Below, in pieces: positions 27,395 through 37,958 of a DNA stretch of 64,000 nt. The stretch comes from Gammaproteobacteria bacterium (GTDB lineage: Bacteria; Pseudomonadota; Gammaproteobacteria; UBA1113). The stretch spans positions 62,001 through 126,000 of the forward strand of contig JAJFKI010000081.1 in the NCBI GenBank assembly GCA_021773295.1, in the 5' to 3' direction. The notes beneath the pieces were generated by a model. The model saw only the letters and a list, made by a program, of their open reading frames with translations, did no database searches and had not been told where the DNA came from. The stretch's first letter is position 1, and every line of letters begins with the position of its first letter. The translations under genes and the position numbers were made by a program.

Positions 27395-28837
27395 CTAAGA
27401 TACTTTTCCGACTTGCAGGATCTTCATAGTGTTCGTGCCGCCGTGAACCCCCATGTAATCACCGCGCGTCAAAATAACATTGTCACCTTCTTTGACGATA
27501 CCAAGTGCTTGTAACACTTCAATTGCTTTAGCATTGACTTGTTCGCGCTTTAGCGTAGTAACATCAAAGGCTAAGGGATACACACCGCGGTATAACGTCA
27601 TTTTGCGACGAGAGCCAACGTGGCGGGATAAACCATAAATGGGAATGCCAGAACGAATGCGTGACATCCATAGTGGCGTTGAGCCGGACTCTGTTAATGC
27701 GATAATAGCAGCAATATTCATATGATTCGCCGTGTACATGGTAGCCATGGCAATGGCTTCATCAACATCATTGAAGGTACACTCTAAACGATGCCGTGAC
27801 ACTTGTGACACTCGGTTGCGTTCTGCACCTTTGCAAATTCGTGACATGGCAGCAATGACTCGTGCAGGATCATCCCCCGTCGCTGTTTCCGCCGATAACA
27901 TCACAGCATCGGTACCATCTAATACCGCATTTGCCACATCAAACACTTCTGCTCGAGTAGGAATGGCATTATGAATCATGGTTTCCATCATTTGCGTTGC
28001 CGTAATCACGGCTTTATCTGCGGCACGACATTTATGAATAATAGATTTTTGAATGGATGGTAACTCAGCATCACCGATTTCAACACCTAAGTCACCGCGT
28101 GCTACCATGATAGCGGCAGAGGCTTCAATAATTTCATCGATGGCGGTAATCGCTTCTGCTCGTTCAATTTTAGAAATAATACCAGCGCGAGAGCCTACTT
28201 CTTTGACTAGGGCTTTAGCCTGCTCCACATCTTTAGCACAACGGGGGAAGGATATGGCAATATAATCTGCGCCTAAACTCACTGCCGTTTTTAAATCCTC
28301 TCTGTCTTTATCCGTTAAGGCATCTGCGGATAAACCACCCCCTAAACGATTAATGCCTTTATTATTTGACAATGTACCGCCATGTACCACTTCACAGTGA
28401 ATCTTATCACCACTGACTTCTTTAACGGTAAAAACAATTCGACCATCGTCTAACAGTAAGGTATCGCCAGCGATTACATCTTGCGGCAATTCTTTATAAT
28501 CAATACCAACTCCCTGCCGAGTTCCTGCATCAACATTCATGTTGGCATCTAGGGTAAAACTGTCACCTGAATTTAACTCGACAGCATCTTGCTCAAATTT
28601 AGCAATCCTAATTTTCGGACCTTGTAAGTCAGCTAACACGCCCACTTCAACACCCAGTTTCAAAGAGACTTCACGCACTGCTAGCACGCGCTTTTCGTGA
28701 TCGGCCGGTTCGCCATGAGAAAAGTTCAATCTAACAAGGTTCACCCCTTTTTTAATTAAATCCTCTAAGACATCATTTCGATCGGTGCTCGGACCTAGTG
28801 TGGCAATAATTTTTGTTCTACGATAAGTGTTTGACAT
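27395..28837 (-). CDS. pyk: Pyruvate kinase
   Basis: Converts PEP and ADP to pyruvate and ATP, the last glycolytic step. Motifs: TKIIATLGPSTD at the N-terminus, LVRLNFSHG, VLADLQGPKIR, the metal/PEP site IISKIERAEAI and IMVARGDLGVEIG, then TQMMETM and the C-terminal domain (residues about 345-480). Length 480 aa is standard. Last gene of tkt-gap-pgk-pyk; 16 nt separate it from pgk. Confidence 0.97.
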   Translation of the reverse strand: MSNTYRRTKIIATLGPSTDRNDVLEDLIKKGVNLVRLNFSHGEPADHEKRVLAVREVSLKLGVEVGVLADLQGPKIRIAKFEQDAVELNSGDSFTLDANMNVDAGTRQGVGIDYKELPQDVIAGDTLLLDDGRIVFTVKEVSGDKIHCEVVHGGTLSNNKGINRLGGGLSADALTDKDREDLKTAVSLGADYIAISFPRCAKDVEQAKALVKEVGSRAGIISKIERAEAITAIDEIIEASAAIMVARGDLGVEIGDAELPSIQKSIIHKCRAADKAVITATQMMETMIHNAIPTRAEVFDVANAVLDGTDAVMLSAETATGDDPARVIAAMSRICKGAERNRVSQVSRHRLECTFNDVDEAIAMATMYTANHMNIAAIIALTESGSTPLWMSRIRSGIPIYGLSRHVGSRRKMTLYRGVYPLAFDVTTLKREQVNAKAIEVLQALGIVKEGDNVILTRGDYMGVHGGTNTMKILQVGKVS

Positions 28838-28853
28838 AATATGGTGCTCTCAG

Positions 28854-30044
28854 TTAGGAAGCAATATCCTGTGCTCGTTGTTGTAATACTTCGACTGCAG
28901 GTAAGGGCTTACCTTCTAGTAATTCTAAAAATGCGCCGCCACCCGTTGAAATGTAAGAAATCTTATCGGCGGCACCAAACATCTCGATGGCCGCTATAGT
29001 ATCACCACCACCAGCAACGCTAAAGCCTGGGTTCATGGCAATGGCATCGGTAAGAGCTTTTGTTCCCTCAGAAAAATTTGGAAATTCAAAAACTCCCACA
29101 GGGCCATTCCAAATGATGGTATTGGCTTGGCTGATGATACTGCAGTAATAAGGAATGGTTTGTGGACCGATATCTAAAATCATTTCGTTTTCTTTGACTT
29201 TCGCCACGGGACGCATGCTCGCTTTGGCGTTACTATCAAAAGACCCCGCTACTAAAACATCTTTTGGTAGCGGTATGACTGCATCATTGTCTTTCGCTAA
29301 CTGCATTAAGGCTTTGGCTTCATCGATTAAATCAGGCTCATAATGTGATTGACCCACTGGGTGGCCGGCTGCAGCTAATAAGGTATTTGCAATACCGCCG
29401 CCGACGATAAGTTGATCCACGTGTTTTAGTAATGATTTTAAAACCGTTAGTTTTGTTGAAACTTTAGAGCCACCAACGACAGCAATAAGTGGATGCTTTG
29501 GATTTTCTAAAGCATTACTCAGCGCTTCTACTTCAGCAATCAGTAATGGCCCCGCCACGGCTGTTGGTGCAAAGCAGGCAATGCCATGCGTCGAGGCTTG
29601 GGCGCGGTGCACACAAGCAAAGGCATCCATGACAAAGACATCCCCAAGCTGAGCCATTTTGCGTGCTAAGCCTTCGTCGTTGTCTTTTTCGCCAACATTG
29701 AAGCGTACATTTTCACAAAGCACCACTTCACCTTTCTTAAGACTGACGCCTTCTAACCAATCTTTTTCAAAACGAACGGGGCGTTGCAATAGTTCACTTA
29801 ACCTGACGGATACCGGTGCTAATGATAATTTTTCATCAAACACACCTTCTTCAGGGCGACCGCAATGTGACAGTAAAATAACGCTTGCGCCAGCATTTAA
29901 TGCTTGTTGAATCGATGGCAGTGCAGCGCACAGGCGAGCATCACTGGTAATGTTGCCAGCAGCATCATAAGGCACATTAAAGTCTTCTCGTAAAATAACG
30001 TGCTTATTCTTTAAATCTAACTCTGACATTGAAATCAGTGACAT
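28854..30044 (-). CDS. pgk: Phosphoglycerate kinase
   Basis: Transfers phosphate from 1,3-bisphosphoglycerate to ADP. VILREDFNVPYD is the N-terminal substrate site, LLSHCGRPEEG and CENVRFN follow; ALENPKHPLIAVVGGSKVSTK marks the inter-domain hinge, and AGGGDTIAAIE the nucleotide site. AAGGAG lies 6 nt before the ATG at 30044, which decides this start over the second Met. 396 aa, normal. Third gene of the glycolytic operon. Confidence 0.97.
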   Translation of the reverse strand: MSLISMSELDLKNKHVILREDFNVPYDAAGNITSDARLCAALPSIQQALNAGASVILLSHCGRPEEGVFDEKLSLAPVSVRLSELLQRPVRFEKDWLEGVSLKKGEVVLCENVRFNVGEKDNDEGLARKMAQLGDVFVMDAFACVHRAQASTHGIACFAPTAVAGPLLIAEVEALSNALENPKHPLIAVVGGSKVSTKLTVLKSLLKHVDQLIVGGGIANTLLAAAGHPVGQSHYEPDLIDEAKALMQLAKDNDAVIPLPKDVLVAGSFDSNAKASMRPVAKVKENEMILDIGPQTIPYYCSIISQANTIIWNGPVGVFEFPNFSEGTKALTDAIAMNPGFSVAGGGDTIAAIEMFGAADKISYISTGGGAFLELLEGKPLPAVEVLQQRAQDIAS

Positions 30045-30068
30045 ATTAACTCCTTTTGCTGCAAAAAT

Positions 30069-31079
30069 TTATGCATTCATCATGGCAACGGTGGTATCTA
30101 ACATGCGGTTGGAAAAGCCCCACTCATTGTCATACCACGCAAATACGTTAATTAAGTTACCATTCACTCTCGTTTCGGTTAAATCGAAAATTGAAGAGTG
30201 AACATTATGGTTAAAGTCGATGGACACTAAGGGTAACTCATTCACTGCGAGTACACCTTTCAAAGGCCCTTTTGCAGCTGCTGCTGTCATTAACTCGTTG
30301 ACTTCTTCAACTGAAGTATCTTTACTCGCAACAAAGGTTAAATCCACTAAAGACACATTGATGGTTGGCACTCGCACGGCAACACCATGTAATTTTCCTG
30401 CAAGCTCTGGTAAGACTAAACCTACGGCTTTTGCTGCACCCGTTTTAGTAGGGATTATTGAAGAAACAGCAGAGCGTGCGCGACGGATATCCGCATGGGT
30501 CGAGTCCACAAGTTTTTGATCATTAGTGAAGGCATGAATGGTTGTCATAAAGCCTTTTTCAATGCCAATTGCATCATACAATACTTTAGCAACTGGTGAT
30601 AAGCAGTTAGTCGTGCAGGATGCGTTAGACACCACGGCATCACTGGCTTTTAATACTTGATGATTCACGCCATAGACAATGGTTGCATCCACATCGCCTT
30701 TGGCTGGCGCTGAAATTAAGACTTTCTTTGCCCCGGCTTGCAAATGCAAGCTAGCTTTATCACGGCTAGCAAAAAAGCCGGTACATTCTAAAACGACATC
30801 AATGCCTAACTCACCCCAGGGCAAATCCTGTGGGTTACGTTGTTGGTACACTTTAATCATATCGCCATTAATACTTAAGTGTTCGCCTTCTATTTTTACG
30901 TCACCTGGGAATCTTCCATGGGTGGAGTCAAATTGCGTCAACATGGCATTGGTTGGGAGAGAGCCTAAATCATTAATCGCGACCACTTGGATTTCTTTGT
31001 TACGATGTGACTCATAGAGTGCGCGCAGCACGTTTCTACCAATTCGACCATAACCACTAATTGCTACTTTAATTGCCAT
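30069..31079 (-). CDS. gap: Glyceraldehyde-3-phosphate dehydrogenase
   Basis: NAD-dependent oxidation and phosphorylation of glyceraldehyde-3-P. The Rossmann motif [15 protein letters not shown] lies at residues 6-20 and the catalytic Cys in [51 protein letters not shown] and [12 protein letters not shown] are all present. Length 336 aa is normal. Its ATG overlaps the tkt stop (TAATG). Cofactor preference is not provable by eye. Confidence 0.96.
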   Translation of the reverse strand: MAIKVAISGYGRIGRNVLRALYESHRNKEIQVVAINDLGSLPTNAMLTQFDSTHGRFPGDVKIEGEHLSINGDMIKVYQQRNPQDLPWGELGIDVVLECTGFFASRDKASLHLQAGAKKVLISAPAKGDVDATIVYGVNHQVLKASDAVVSNASCTTNCLSPVAKVLYDAIGIEKGFMTTIHAFTNDQKLVDSTHADIRRARSAVSSIIPTKTGAAKAVGLVLPELAGKLHGVAVRVPTINVSLVDLTFVASKDTSVEEVNELMTAAAAKGPLKGVLAVNELPLVSIDFNHNVHSSIFDLTETRVNGNLINVFAWYDNEWGFSNRMLDTTVAMMNA

Positions 31080-33109
31080 TAATCACCCCCGGCTAAACAT
31101 GCGGTTTTCGCATTATTGTTAACTAAATTCATCACTGTCTCCACGACATTCTCCACTGTAAATCCTAATGCTTTGTAGGCATCTTTAAAGGGCGCAGAAT
31201 GACCGAAGCGACTCAAGCCAATCACGGCACCTTCAAAACCCACATATTTGTACCAATAATCTTTACTGGCAGCTTCTATTGCGACGCGTGCTTTCACCTT
31301 GTCTGGCAGCACTGCTTTACGATATTGTTTATCTTGGCTATCAAACACGTCCGTCGATGGCATTGACACCACGCGGATTTGATAACCTTTATCTTGCAAC
31401 ACCTTACTCGCTGCCATCGCTAATTCCACTTCAGAACCTGTCGCAATGAGGATAGCATCAGGCGTTGCCATTCCATCTGATAAGATATAACCGCCTCTGG
31501 CGACTTGTTTAAGAACATCTTTACTACGCGCTTGATGCACCAGAGTTTGGCGCGATAATAATAAACTGGTAGGGCCATTGATGCGTTCCAAGGCCGCACG
31601 CCAAGCAACGGCTGTTTCCGTCGCATCACAAGGGCGCCATACCGACATGTTCGGCGTTAAGCGTAACATAGCTGCGTGTTCTACCGGTTGATGCGTGGGT
31701 CCATCTTCACCTAAACCAATAGAGTCATGGGTATACACTAACACAACTCGTTGTTGCATCATTGCAGCTAAGCGCACAGCGTTTCGCGCATAATCAGAAA
31801 ACACTAAGAACGTGCCACAATAAGGTATAAAGCCACCATATAAGGCAATACCATTACAAATCGCCGTCATGGCAAACTCACGCACGCCATAGTGAATATA
31901 GTTACCCTCACTATGCTCTTTACTGATAACCACAGAGCCTTTCCACAGCGTTAAGTTAGAACCCGTTAAATCCGCAGAGCCACCTAACATTTCCGGTAAC
32001 ACTGGACCAAATTGATTTAAGCAAGCCAGTGATGCTTTGCGCGTGGCGGTGTCGGATTGTTCTTGTTCCGTTTCATGAATAAAGTCTTCTGCAAGGTTTG
32101 CCCAGCCATCGGGTAATTGCCCTTTAATCCGACGCAAAAATTCTGCGGCTAATTCTGGAAACGCTTGTTGGTATTTTTCAAACTTGGCTTGCCAAGCAAT
32201 AGATTTTTCAGCCCCTTTTTTACAAGCATCCCAAGCATTATAAATATCATCCGGAATTTGAAAAGCAGGATACGTCCATTTCAATGCAGCGCGCGCAGCT
32301 GTAATTTCTTCCTCACCCAAGGGAGCACCATGACAGCCTTCACTACCTGCAGCATTCGGTGCACCATAACCAATAACGGTTTTACAACAAATGAGGCTGG
32401 GTTTATCAGTCACGGCTCTTGCTTCATTAATCGCTTTAATGATTGACTCAGAATCATGGCCGTCGGCTTTAACCACATGCCATTGATAGGCTTCGAAACG
32501 CTTGCTGGTATCATCTTGAAACCAGCCATTCACATCACCGTCAATCGAAATATCATTATCATCATAGAATACGATGAGTTTACCTAGACCTAATACACCA
32601 GCAAGTGAACAGGCTTCATGAGAAATCCCTTCCATCATGCAACCATCACCAGCGCAAACATAAGTGTAGTGATCAACGATGTCATGGCCTTCTTGATTAA
32701 ATTGGCTCGCTAAAACTTTTTCAGCGATAGCCATGCCCACCGCTGCAGCTAAGCCTTGGCCCAAGGGGCCCGTCGTGGTTTCAACACCTGGCGTGTGGCC
32801 ATACTCTGGGTGCCCTGGTGTTTTTGAATTAAGTTGTCTGAAATTTTTTAAATCTTCAATGCTGACATCATAACCAGTTAGATGTAACAAAGAATATTGC
32901 AACATGGAGCCATGACCGTTGGATAAAACGAAGCGATCACGGTTGGGCCAGGAGGGTTGCTTGGGATCATGGTTTAAATAATCATTCCACAGCACTTCGG
33001 CGATATCTGCCATGCCCATGGGCATGCCGGGATGACCTGAATTTGCCTTTTGTACGGCATCCATACTGAGGGCACGGATGGCGTTGGCGAGTTCTCGTCT
33101 AGTAAACAT
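31079..33109 (-). CDS. tkt: Transketolase
   Basis: TPP enzyme linking glycolysis and the pentose phosphate pathway. [34 protein letters not shown], the TPP/Mg motif [24 protein letters not shown], and the pyrimidine-domain motifs [16 protein letters not shown] and [16 protein letters not shown] are all present. 676 aa, normal. First gene of the leftward tkt-gap-pgk-pyk operon. The 350-bp region upstream separates it from divergent metK. Confidence 0.97.
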   Translation of the reverse strand: MFTRRELANAIRALSMDAVQKANSGHPGMPMGMADIAEVLWNDYLNHDPKQPSWPNRDRFVLSNGHGSMLQYSLLHLTGYDVSIEDLKNFRQLNSKTPGHPEYGHTPGVETTTGPLGQGLAAAVGMAIAEKVLASQFNQEGHDIVDHYTYVCAGDGCMMEGISHEACSLAGVLGLGKLIVFYDDNDISIDGDVNGWFQDDTSKRFEAYQWHVVKADGHDSESIIKAINEARAVTDKPSLICCKTVIGYGAPNAAGSEGCHGAPLGEEEITAARAALKWTYPAFQIPDDIYNAWDACKKGAEKSIAWQAKFEKYQQAFPELAAEFLRRIKGQLPDGWANLAEDFIHETEQEQSDTATRKASLACLNQFGPVLPEMLGGSADLTGSNLTLWKGSVVISKEHSEGNYIHYGVREFAMTAICNGIALYGGFIPYCGTFLVFSDYARNAVRLAAMMQQRVVLVYTHDSIGLGEDGPTHQPVEHAAMLRLTPNMSVWRPCDATETAVAWRAALERINGPTSLLLSRQTLVHQARSKDVLKQVARGGYILSDGMATPDAILIATGSEVELAMAASKVLQDKGYQIRVVSMPSTDVFDSQDKQYRKAVLPDKVKARVAIEAASKDYWYKYVGFEGAVIGLSRFGHSAPFKDAYKALGFTVENVVETVMNLVNNNAKTACLAGGD

Positions 33110-33461
33110 AAGTTACTTTTCTCCGCTGAATGAATCAAATTTTTTGCTATTCTTATGGAATAGCGGCTAATCAGCTAGACTCCGTCTATTTGCCACCCAA
33201 AATGCCATCCGTGCAACTTGTTGATATAAAACAGTTTTTCTGTTTGAAAGTGACGCATATTGCCTAATATTAAGCCTCGGCTCAAGTTAAAAGCGCTATA
33301 TTGTCTCGCAGATGCGATTGATCATCAAATAAAAATCGTAAATGAGCACCGTTCGATCTATATGCTCCTCCTACCTCCGTAAATTCGCCCTAGGCAAGCT
33401 GGGCAAACTTTAGTACTATAGCCAACCTAATTTACAATAATTGCGATGTGGTGAGAAAAAA
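33110..33461. promoter_or_regulatory. 350-bp divergent leader between tkt and metK
   Basis: Longest non-coding gap here. It must hold the tkt and metK promoters. Small potential hairpins on the plus strand are GAGCA...TGCTC (33345-33366) and GCCC...GGGC (33387-33404). The length of the possible metK leader (over 150 nt) leaves room for a riboswitch or attenuator, but I could not match it to the SAM or SAH riboswitch consensus. No ORF with coding character is seen. Confidence 0.4.
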
Positions 33462-34619
33462 ATGAGCGAATATACCCTGTTTACTTCCGAATCTGTGTCC
33501 GAGGGGCACCCTGATAAAATTGCGGATCAAATTTCTGATGCCGTGTTAGATGCCATTTTAAAGCAAGACAAGCTGGCTAGGGTTGCCTGTGAGAGTTTAG
33601 TAAAAACCGGCATGGTATTAGTGGCTGGTGAAATCAGTACCGATGCTTGGGTGGATATTGAGTCCATTGCCCGAGGGATCATTAAAAAAATTGGTTATGA
33701 TCATTCTGACATGGGCTTTGACTGGGAATCTTGTGCCGTGTTAACTAGCATAGGTAAACAATCAGCGGATATCGCCATGGGTGTGGATTTAGACCATGAA
33801 CTCGGTGCCGGGGATCAAGGTTTGATGTTTGGTTATGCTTGTAATGAAACAGATGTGTTAATGCCAGCGCCAATTACTTATGCCCACCGTATCGTTAAGC
33901 AACAAGCGAAGTTACGTAAAGAAGGTACATTGCCGTGGCTGCGTCCCGATGCGAAATCGCAAGTTACTTTTCGCTATGACAAACATAATAAGCCTGTAGA
34001 CATTGATACCATTGTGTTATCCACGCAGCATGATCCAGACATTTCATTGGATGACTTAAGAGAAGCCATGATTGAAGAAGTCATTCGTCCGGTAATTCCT
34101 GCAGAATGGATCAATGGCCATACTAAATATTTAATTAATCCAACAGGGCGCTTCGTAATTGGAGGTCCCTTAGGGGATTGCGGTTTAACGGGCCGTAAAA
34201 TTATTGTCGACACTTATGGTGGTAGAGCGCATCACGGTGGTGGCTGTTTCTCTGGTAAGGATCCTTCTAAGGTCGATCGCTCTGCCGCTTATGCGGGCCG
34301 TTATATTGCGAAAAACTTAGTAGCCGCAGGGGTTGCTGATCAATTAGAAATCCAAATATCTTATGCCATTGGAATCCCAGAGCCCACGAGCATTAGTGTG
34401 AATGCCTTTGGCACCAATAAGATCCCTAATCAAGATATTATCCAGTTGGTCAAAGATCACTTTGAATTAACGCCTTCTGGCATTATCCGTATGCTTGATT
34501 TAGTGAGACCAATTTACTTACCTACTGCGACCTATGGTCACTTTGGGCGAGAAGAAGCTGAGTTTACTTGGGAGAAAACGGATAAAGCAAAAGAAATTAA
34601 AAAGAAAATCAACATATAA
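33462..34619 (+). CDS. metK: S-adenosylmethionine synthetase
   Basis: Makes SAM from methionine and [28 protein letters not shown] gives the N-terminal signature, [12 protein letters not shown] the second, and [19 protein letters not shown] the phosphate loop. The start [12 protein letters not shown] at 33462 fits homologues; the 7-residue extension to 33441 is unlikely. 385 aa, normal. First gene of metK-ahcY-rsmE: SAM synthesis, SAH removal and a SAM-using methylase together. Confidence 0.96.
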   Translation: MSEYTLFTSESVSEGHPDKIADQISDAVLDAILKQDKLARVACESLVKTGMVLVAGEISTDAWVDIESIARGIIKKIGYDHSDMGFDWESCAVLTSIGKQSADIAMGVDLDHELGAGDQGLMFGYACNETDVLMPAPITYAHRIVKQQAKLRKEGTLPWLRPDAKSQVTFRYDKHNKPVDIDTIVLSTQHDPDISLDDLREAMIEEVIRPVIPAEWINGHTKYLINPTGRFVIGGPLGDCGLTGRKIIVDTYGGRAHHGGGCFSGKDPSKVDRSAAYAGRYIAKNLVAAGVADQLEIQISYAIGIPEPTSISVNAFGTNKIPNQDIIQLVKDHFELTPSGIIRMLDLVRPIYLPTATYGHFGREEAEFTWEKTDKAKEIKKKINI

Positions 34620-34631
34620 GGAAACTTAACC

Positions 34632-35951
34632 ATGACTGTAGAGGCACTTGATACCATGACAACAACTGAAGATTTTAAAGTAGCGGATTTATCCCTTGCC
34701 CAGTGGGGACGTAAAGAAATCGCGATTGCTGAAACGGAAATGCCTGGCCTTATGGCATTAAGAAAAGAATATGGTGCTAAGCAACCCTTAAAAGGTGCGC
34801 GTATTGTTGGTTGCTTACACATGACCATCCAAACAGCTGTATTAATTGAAACCTTGGTTGCCTTGGGCGCACAAGTGCGTTGGTCTTCTTGTAATATTTA
34901 TTCCACGCAAGATCATGCGGCAGCTGCCATGGCTGAGTGCAGTATTCCTGTGTTTGCTTGGAAAGGTGAAACGGAAGAAGAGTACTGGTGGTGCATCGAG
35001 CAAACTATTTCTGGGCCAAATGATTGGAAGCCAAACATTTTATTGGATGATGGCGGTGACTTGACGCAATTTATTCATGAAAAACACCCAGCATTATTAG
35101 CTGACATCAAAGGGGTGTCTGAAGAAACCACTACGGGTGTACATCGTTTATATGAAATGGCGAAAGAAGGTAGTTTAAAAATCCCCGCACTCAATGTGAA
35201 TGACTCTGTGACTAAATCTAAATTTGACAACTTATACGGTTGCCGTGAATCATTAATGGATGGCATCAAGCGTGCTACCGATGTGATGATCGCGGGTAAA
35301 GTGGCTGTGGTGTTAGGTTATGGTGATGTTGGTAAAGGGTGTGCTCAAGCGTTGAAAGGCTTGGGGGCTACGGTTTATATCACTGAAATCGATCCCATTT
35401 GTGCCCTGCAAGCAGCAATGGAAGGCTTTCGTGTGGTGACCATTGATGACATCACCGATAAAGCCGATATCTTTGTGACCGCCACTGGTAACTTCCATGT
35501 GATTGAGCATAAGCACATGCAACAAATGAAAAACCAAGCCATTGTTTGTAATATTGGTCACTTCGATAATGAAATTGATATTGAATCCTTAGAAAACTAT
35601 CAATGGGATAACATTAAGCCGCAAGTGGATCATGTGATCTTCCCTGACGGAAAGCGTATCATTTTATTAGCAAGAGGACGCTTAGTAAATTTAGGCTGTG
35701 CCACGGGTCACCCAAGCTTTGTGATGTCTAACTCTTTCACTAACCAAGTATTGGCACAAATTGAATTATGGCAACACCATGGCAATTATGAAAATAAAGT
35801 TTATGTCTTGCCTAAAGCATTAGATGAAAAAGTGGCACGTTTGCACTTAGATCGAATCGGTGCTCACTTAACGACTTTATCCCCTGAGCAAGCTAAATAC
35901 ATTAGCGTTGATGCCGCGGGTCCTTATAAGCCTGATCATTACCGCTACTAA
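34632..35951 (+). CDS. ahcY: S-adenosylhomocysteine hydrolase
   Basis: NAD-dependent cleavage of SAH to adenosine and homocysteine, which relieves product inhibition of methyltransferases. Seen: [49 protein letters not shown] with the catalytic Lys/Asp region, the Rossmann [20 protein letters not shown] and the C-terminal [15 protein letters not shown] precedes the ATG at 34632. It indicates the SahH route, not the Pfs/LuxS route, for SAH recycling. Confidence 0.97.
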   Translation: MTVEALDTMTTTEDFKVADLSLAQWGRKEIAIAETEMPGLMALRKEYGAKQPLKGARIVGCLHMTIQTAVLIETLVALGAQVRWSSCNIYSTQDHAAAAMAECSIPVFAWKGETEEEYWWCIEQTISGPNDWKPNILLDDGGDLTQFIHEKHPALLADIKGVSEETTTGVHRLYEMAKEGSLKIPALNVNDSVTKSKFDNLYGCRESLMDGIKRATDVMIAGKVAVVLGYGDVGKGCAQALKGLGATVYITEIDPICALQAAMEGFRVVTIDDITDKADIFVTATGNFHVIEHKHMQQMKNQAIVCNIGHFDNEIDIESLENYQWDNIKPQVDHVIFPDGKRIILLARGRLVNLGCATGHPSFVMSNSFTNQVLAQIELWQHHGNYENKVYVLPKALDEKVARLHLDRIGAHLTTLSPEQAKYISVDAAGPYKPDHYRY

Positions 35952-35956
35952 TCACC

Positions 35957-36685
35957 ATGGGTCGCATTCGTATTTATCAAGAGACCGCCCTAGAAAAGGG
36001 CGGTGAAATAAGTTTAAGTACGAGTGCGACTCATCATGTCGCCAATGTCTTGCGTAGCAAAATGGGTGATGAGCTTTTTATTTTTAATGGTGAGGGTGGG
36101 GAGTATCGCGCTAGCATCATTGAAATCAGTAAGCGCTTATGTCGCGTTTCTCTGAATGATTTTCTTCCTGATGATCATGAATCACCGCTACATATTCACT
36201 TAGGCCAAGGTCTCTCGAAAGGGGATCGTATGGATTATGCGATTCAAAAATCGGTGGAATTAGGCGTTAGTGAAATCACTCCGGTTATTACTGATCATTG
36301 TACTGTTAAAATCAATGCCGCTCAGTTGGAAAAGAAAAAACAACACTGGCAAAAAATTATAATTAGCGCTACTGAACAATGTGGCAGAAATCGATTATCC
36401 GTATTACATCCTGCAATGCCATTCAATGAATGGCTGACGCGTAATGACTATGACACCTCTTTAATGCTCGCACCAAGTGCAAAGACATCAATAAAACAAA
36501 TATCAAGTCCCGGCAAGCGCATAAGGTTACTTATCGGCCCCGAAGGTGGACTTAGTGATAATGACATCACTCAATGCCAACAACAACAATTTTCAAAAGT
36601 GTCGCTAGGCCCTAGGATCCTACGCACTGAAACCGCAGCATGTGCCACGCTTGCAATCTTGCAGGCTTTGTTTGGGGATTGTTAA
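35957..36685 (+). CDS. rsmE: 16S rRNA (uracil(1498)-N(3))-methyltransferase
   Basis: SPOUT-class methyltransferase for m3U1498 in 16S rRNA. The N-terminal PUA-like part (HHVANVLRSKMGDELFIFNGEGGEY) leads into GQGLSKGDRMDYAIQKSVELGVSEITP. The knotted SAM site is at the end: LLIGPEGGLSDNDI and LGPRILRTETAACATLAIL. 242 aa. It starts 5 nt after ahcY and its stop overlaps that of the convergent ATPase gene. Confidence 0.95.
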   Translation: MGRIRIYQETALEKGGEISLSTSATHHVANVLRSKMGDELFIFNGEGGEYRASIIEISKRLCRVSLNDFLPDDHESPLHIHLGQGLSKGDRMDYAIQKSVELGVSEITPVITDHCTVKINAAQLEKKKQHWQKIIISATEQCGRNRLSVLHPAMPFNEWLTRNDYDTSLMLAPSAKTSIKQISSPGKRIRLLIGPEGGLSDNDITQCQQQQFSKVSLGPRILRTETAACATLAILQALFGDC

Positions 36686-37824
36686 GTTAATAAATCCGGT
36701 AGCTGCTTTAGTGCAACCTCAATGGGTAACACCGTAATATCACCATGATACTCAACATGATTGCCTTGGTAAATTAAATAGAGAGTTGCTGGAGGGTAGT
36801 CCTGCTTGAAGGTTCTTAAACTGCGTAGCATTCTAGGTGTTACTCTGCTGGCGTGTTTGATTTCAAAGGCATGTAAGCCATGTTCCCCGTATAACACAAA
36901 ATCAACCTCCACACCAGTGTTGGTTCGCCAATAATGAATCGCGTATCCTAACTCATTATAATCATTGACCGCTCGTATTGATTGTAAAAATAAAGTTTCA
37001 AGAGCCGCGCCATTTAGTTCAGCTGCAGTATCTAATGGGCCTTTTGGTCGTAGGCTTTTATAAACGCCCACGTCAAAATAATAAAATTTTGGGTGTGCGA
37101 CTAATTTTCTTTTTGCGCGTCTTGAAAAGACCGGAACACGGATGGATAACAGCATATCTTCTAAAATCGAAAAGTAATTAGCAACCACCTGCCTGTCTAT
37201 TCCTAGCTCTCTTGCAATTTCAGACATGTTTATCGTCGTACCTTGTGAGAAGCTAGCCACTTCTAAAAAATGGGCAAATGCACCGATGTTACGTGTTAAA
37301 CCTTCTTGTAGCACTTCTTCTCTAAGGTATGTTTCAACATAGGTTTCAATATATTTACTAGGATTCGATTTACTAAACGTTGCGGGTAACAAGCCTAAAC
37401 TCAAAGCATGTTCTAAGGAGAAATCTTCTCCCAATTCTTGAAAAATTAAAGGGTGCATGTGATAACGCAGTGCTCTGCCTGCTAATAGGTTGGTGCCTTT
37501 ACGGCGTAGCTTTCTAGCGCTTGAACCGGTTAGTAAAAATTTATAGTGCTTTGCTTCAATTAATCGGTGCACTTCATTTAATAATTCTGGCACTTCTTGT
37601 ACTTCATCAATCACTACCCAGTCTTGGTAATTAGGGGGGATTAATTTTGATAGACGGCTGGGATTAGCCTTTAATTCACGATAGAGACTAAAATCCAATA
37701 AATCAAGATAAACGTCATTTTCTAAATGAGATTTAATCCACTTGGTTTTACCCGTCCCACGGGGGCCAAACAGGAATAGGCTATTTTCTTCATTTAGCGG
37801 CAATTCTAGATTTCTGCTGTACAT
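36682..37824 (-). CDS. AAA_14/DUF4143 family ATPase (first of two)
   Basis: 380-aa protein with an N-terminal AAA ATPase domain: Walker A GPRGTGKT (20-27), Walker B WVVIDEVQEVP (about 68-78), sensor-like LLTGSSARKLRR. The middle has a winged-helix-like segment (MSEIARELGIDRQVVANYFSILEDM). The C-terminal DUF4143 part has a PD-(D/E)xK-like pattern (GVEVDFVLYGEHGLHAFEIK). The cellular role of this family is unknown. The start codon is directly abutted by iterated TGATGTT boxes (37825-37870). A second family member is at 61043-62188; the two are only distantly alike. Confidence 0.85.
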   Translation of the reverse strand: MYSRNLELPLNEENSLFLFGPRGTGKTKWIKSHLENDVYLDLLDFSLYRELKANPSRLSKLIPPNYQDWVVIDEVQEVPELLNEVHRLIEAKHYKFLLTGSSARKLRRKGTNLLAGRALRYHMHPLIFQELGEDFSLEHALSLGLLPATFSKSNPSKYIETYVETYLREEVLQEGLTRNIGAFAHFLEVASFSQGTTINMSEIARELGIDRQVVANYFSILEDMLLSIRVPVFSRRAKRKLVAHPKFYYFDVGVYKSLRPKGPLDTAAELNGAALETLFLQSIRAVNDYNELGYAIHYWRTNTGVEVDFVLYGEHGLHAFEIKHASRVTPRMLRSLRTFKQDYPPATLYLIYQGNHVEYHGDITVLPIEVALKQLPDLLT

Positions 37825-37958
37825 AACATCATTTTTCCATGATTTTTGATGTTTTTAACATCATTTTTTCTAAAGAATAGGCAGAAATATTGATTTTTGC
37901 AACCGCAAACAGCAAATTTCATTGTTTTTTGCTGTTTCCACCATCATTTTTCCAGGTT
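37825..37958. promoter_or_regulatory. Iterated ATCATTTTTCC boxes and two palindromes upstream of the DUF4143 gene
   Basis: On the plus strand the box CATCATTTTT(T)CC occurs at 37827-37839 and 37941-37953, with a variant (CATCATTTTTTC) at 37859-37870. A palindrome TGATGTT-TTT-AACATCA lies at 37847-37863, and a second inverted repeat AACAGCAAA...TTTGCTGTT at 37908-37936. The latter follows the hemB stop (minus strand) by about 22 nt and could be its terminator, though no T tract follows. Confidence 0.6.

Noticed and set aside
33345-33461. SAM or SAH riboswitch before metK
   Set aside because: Position is suggestive, but the conserved core motifs of known classes were not found by eye. Kept only as an unexplained leader.
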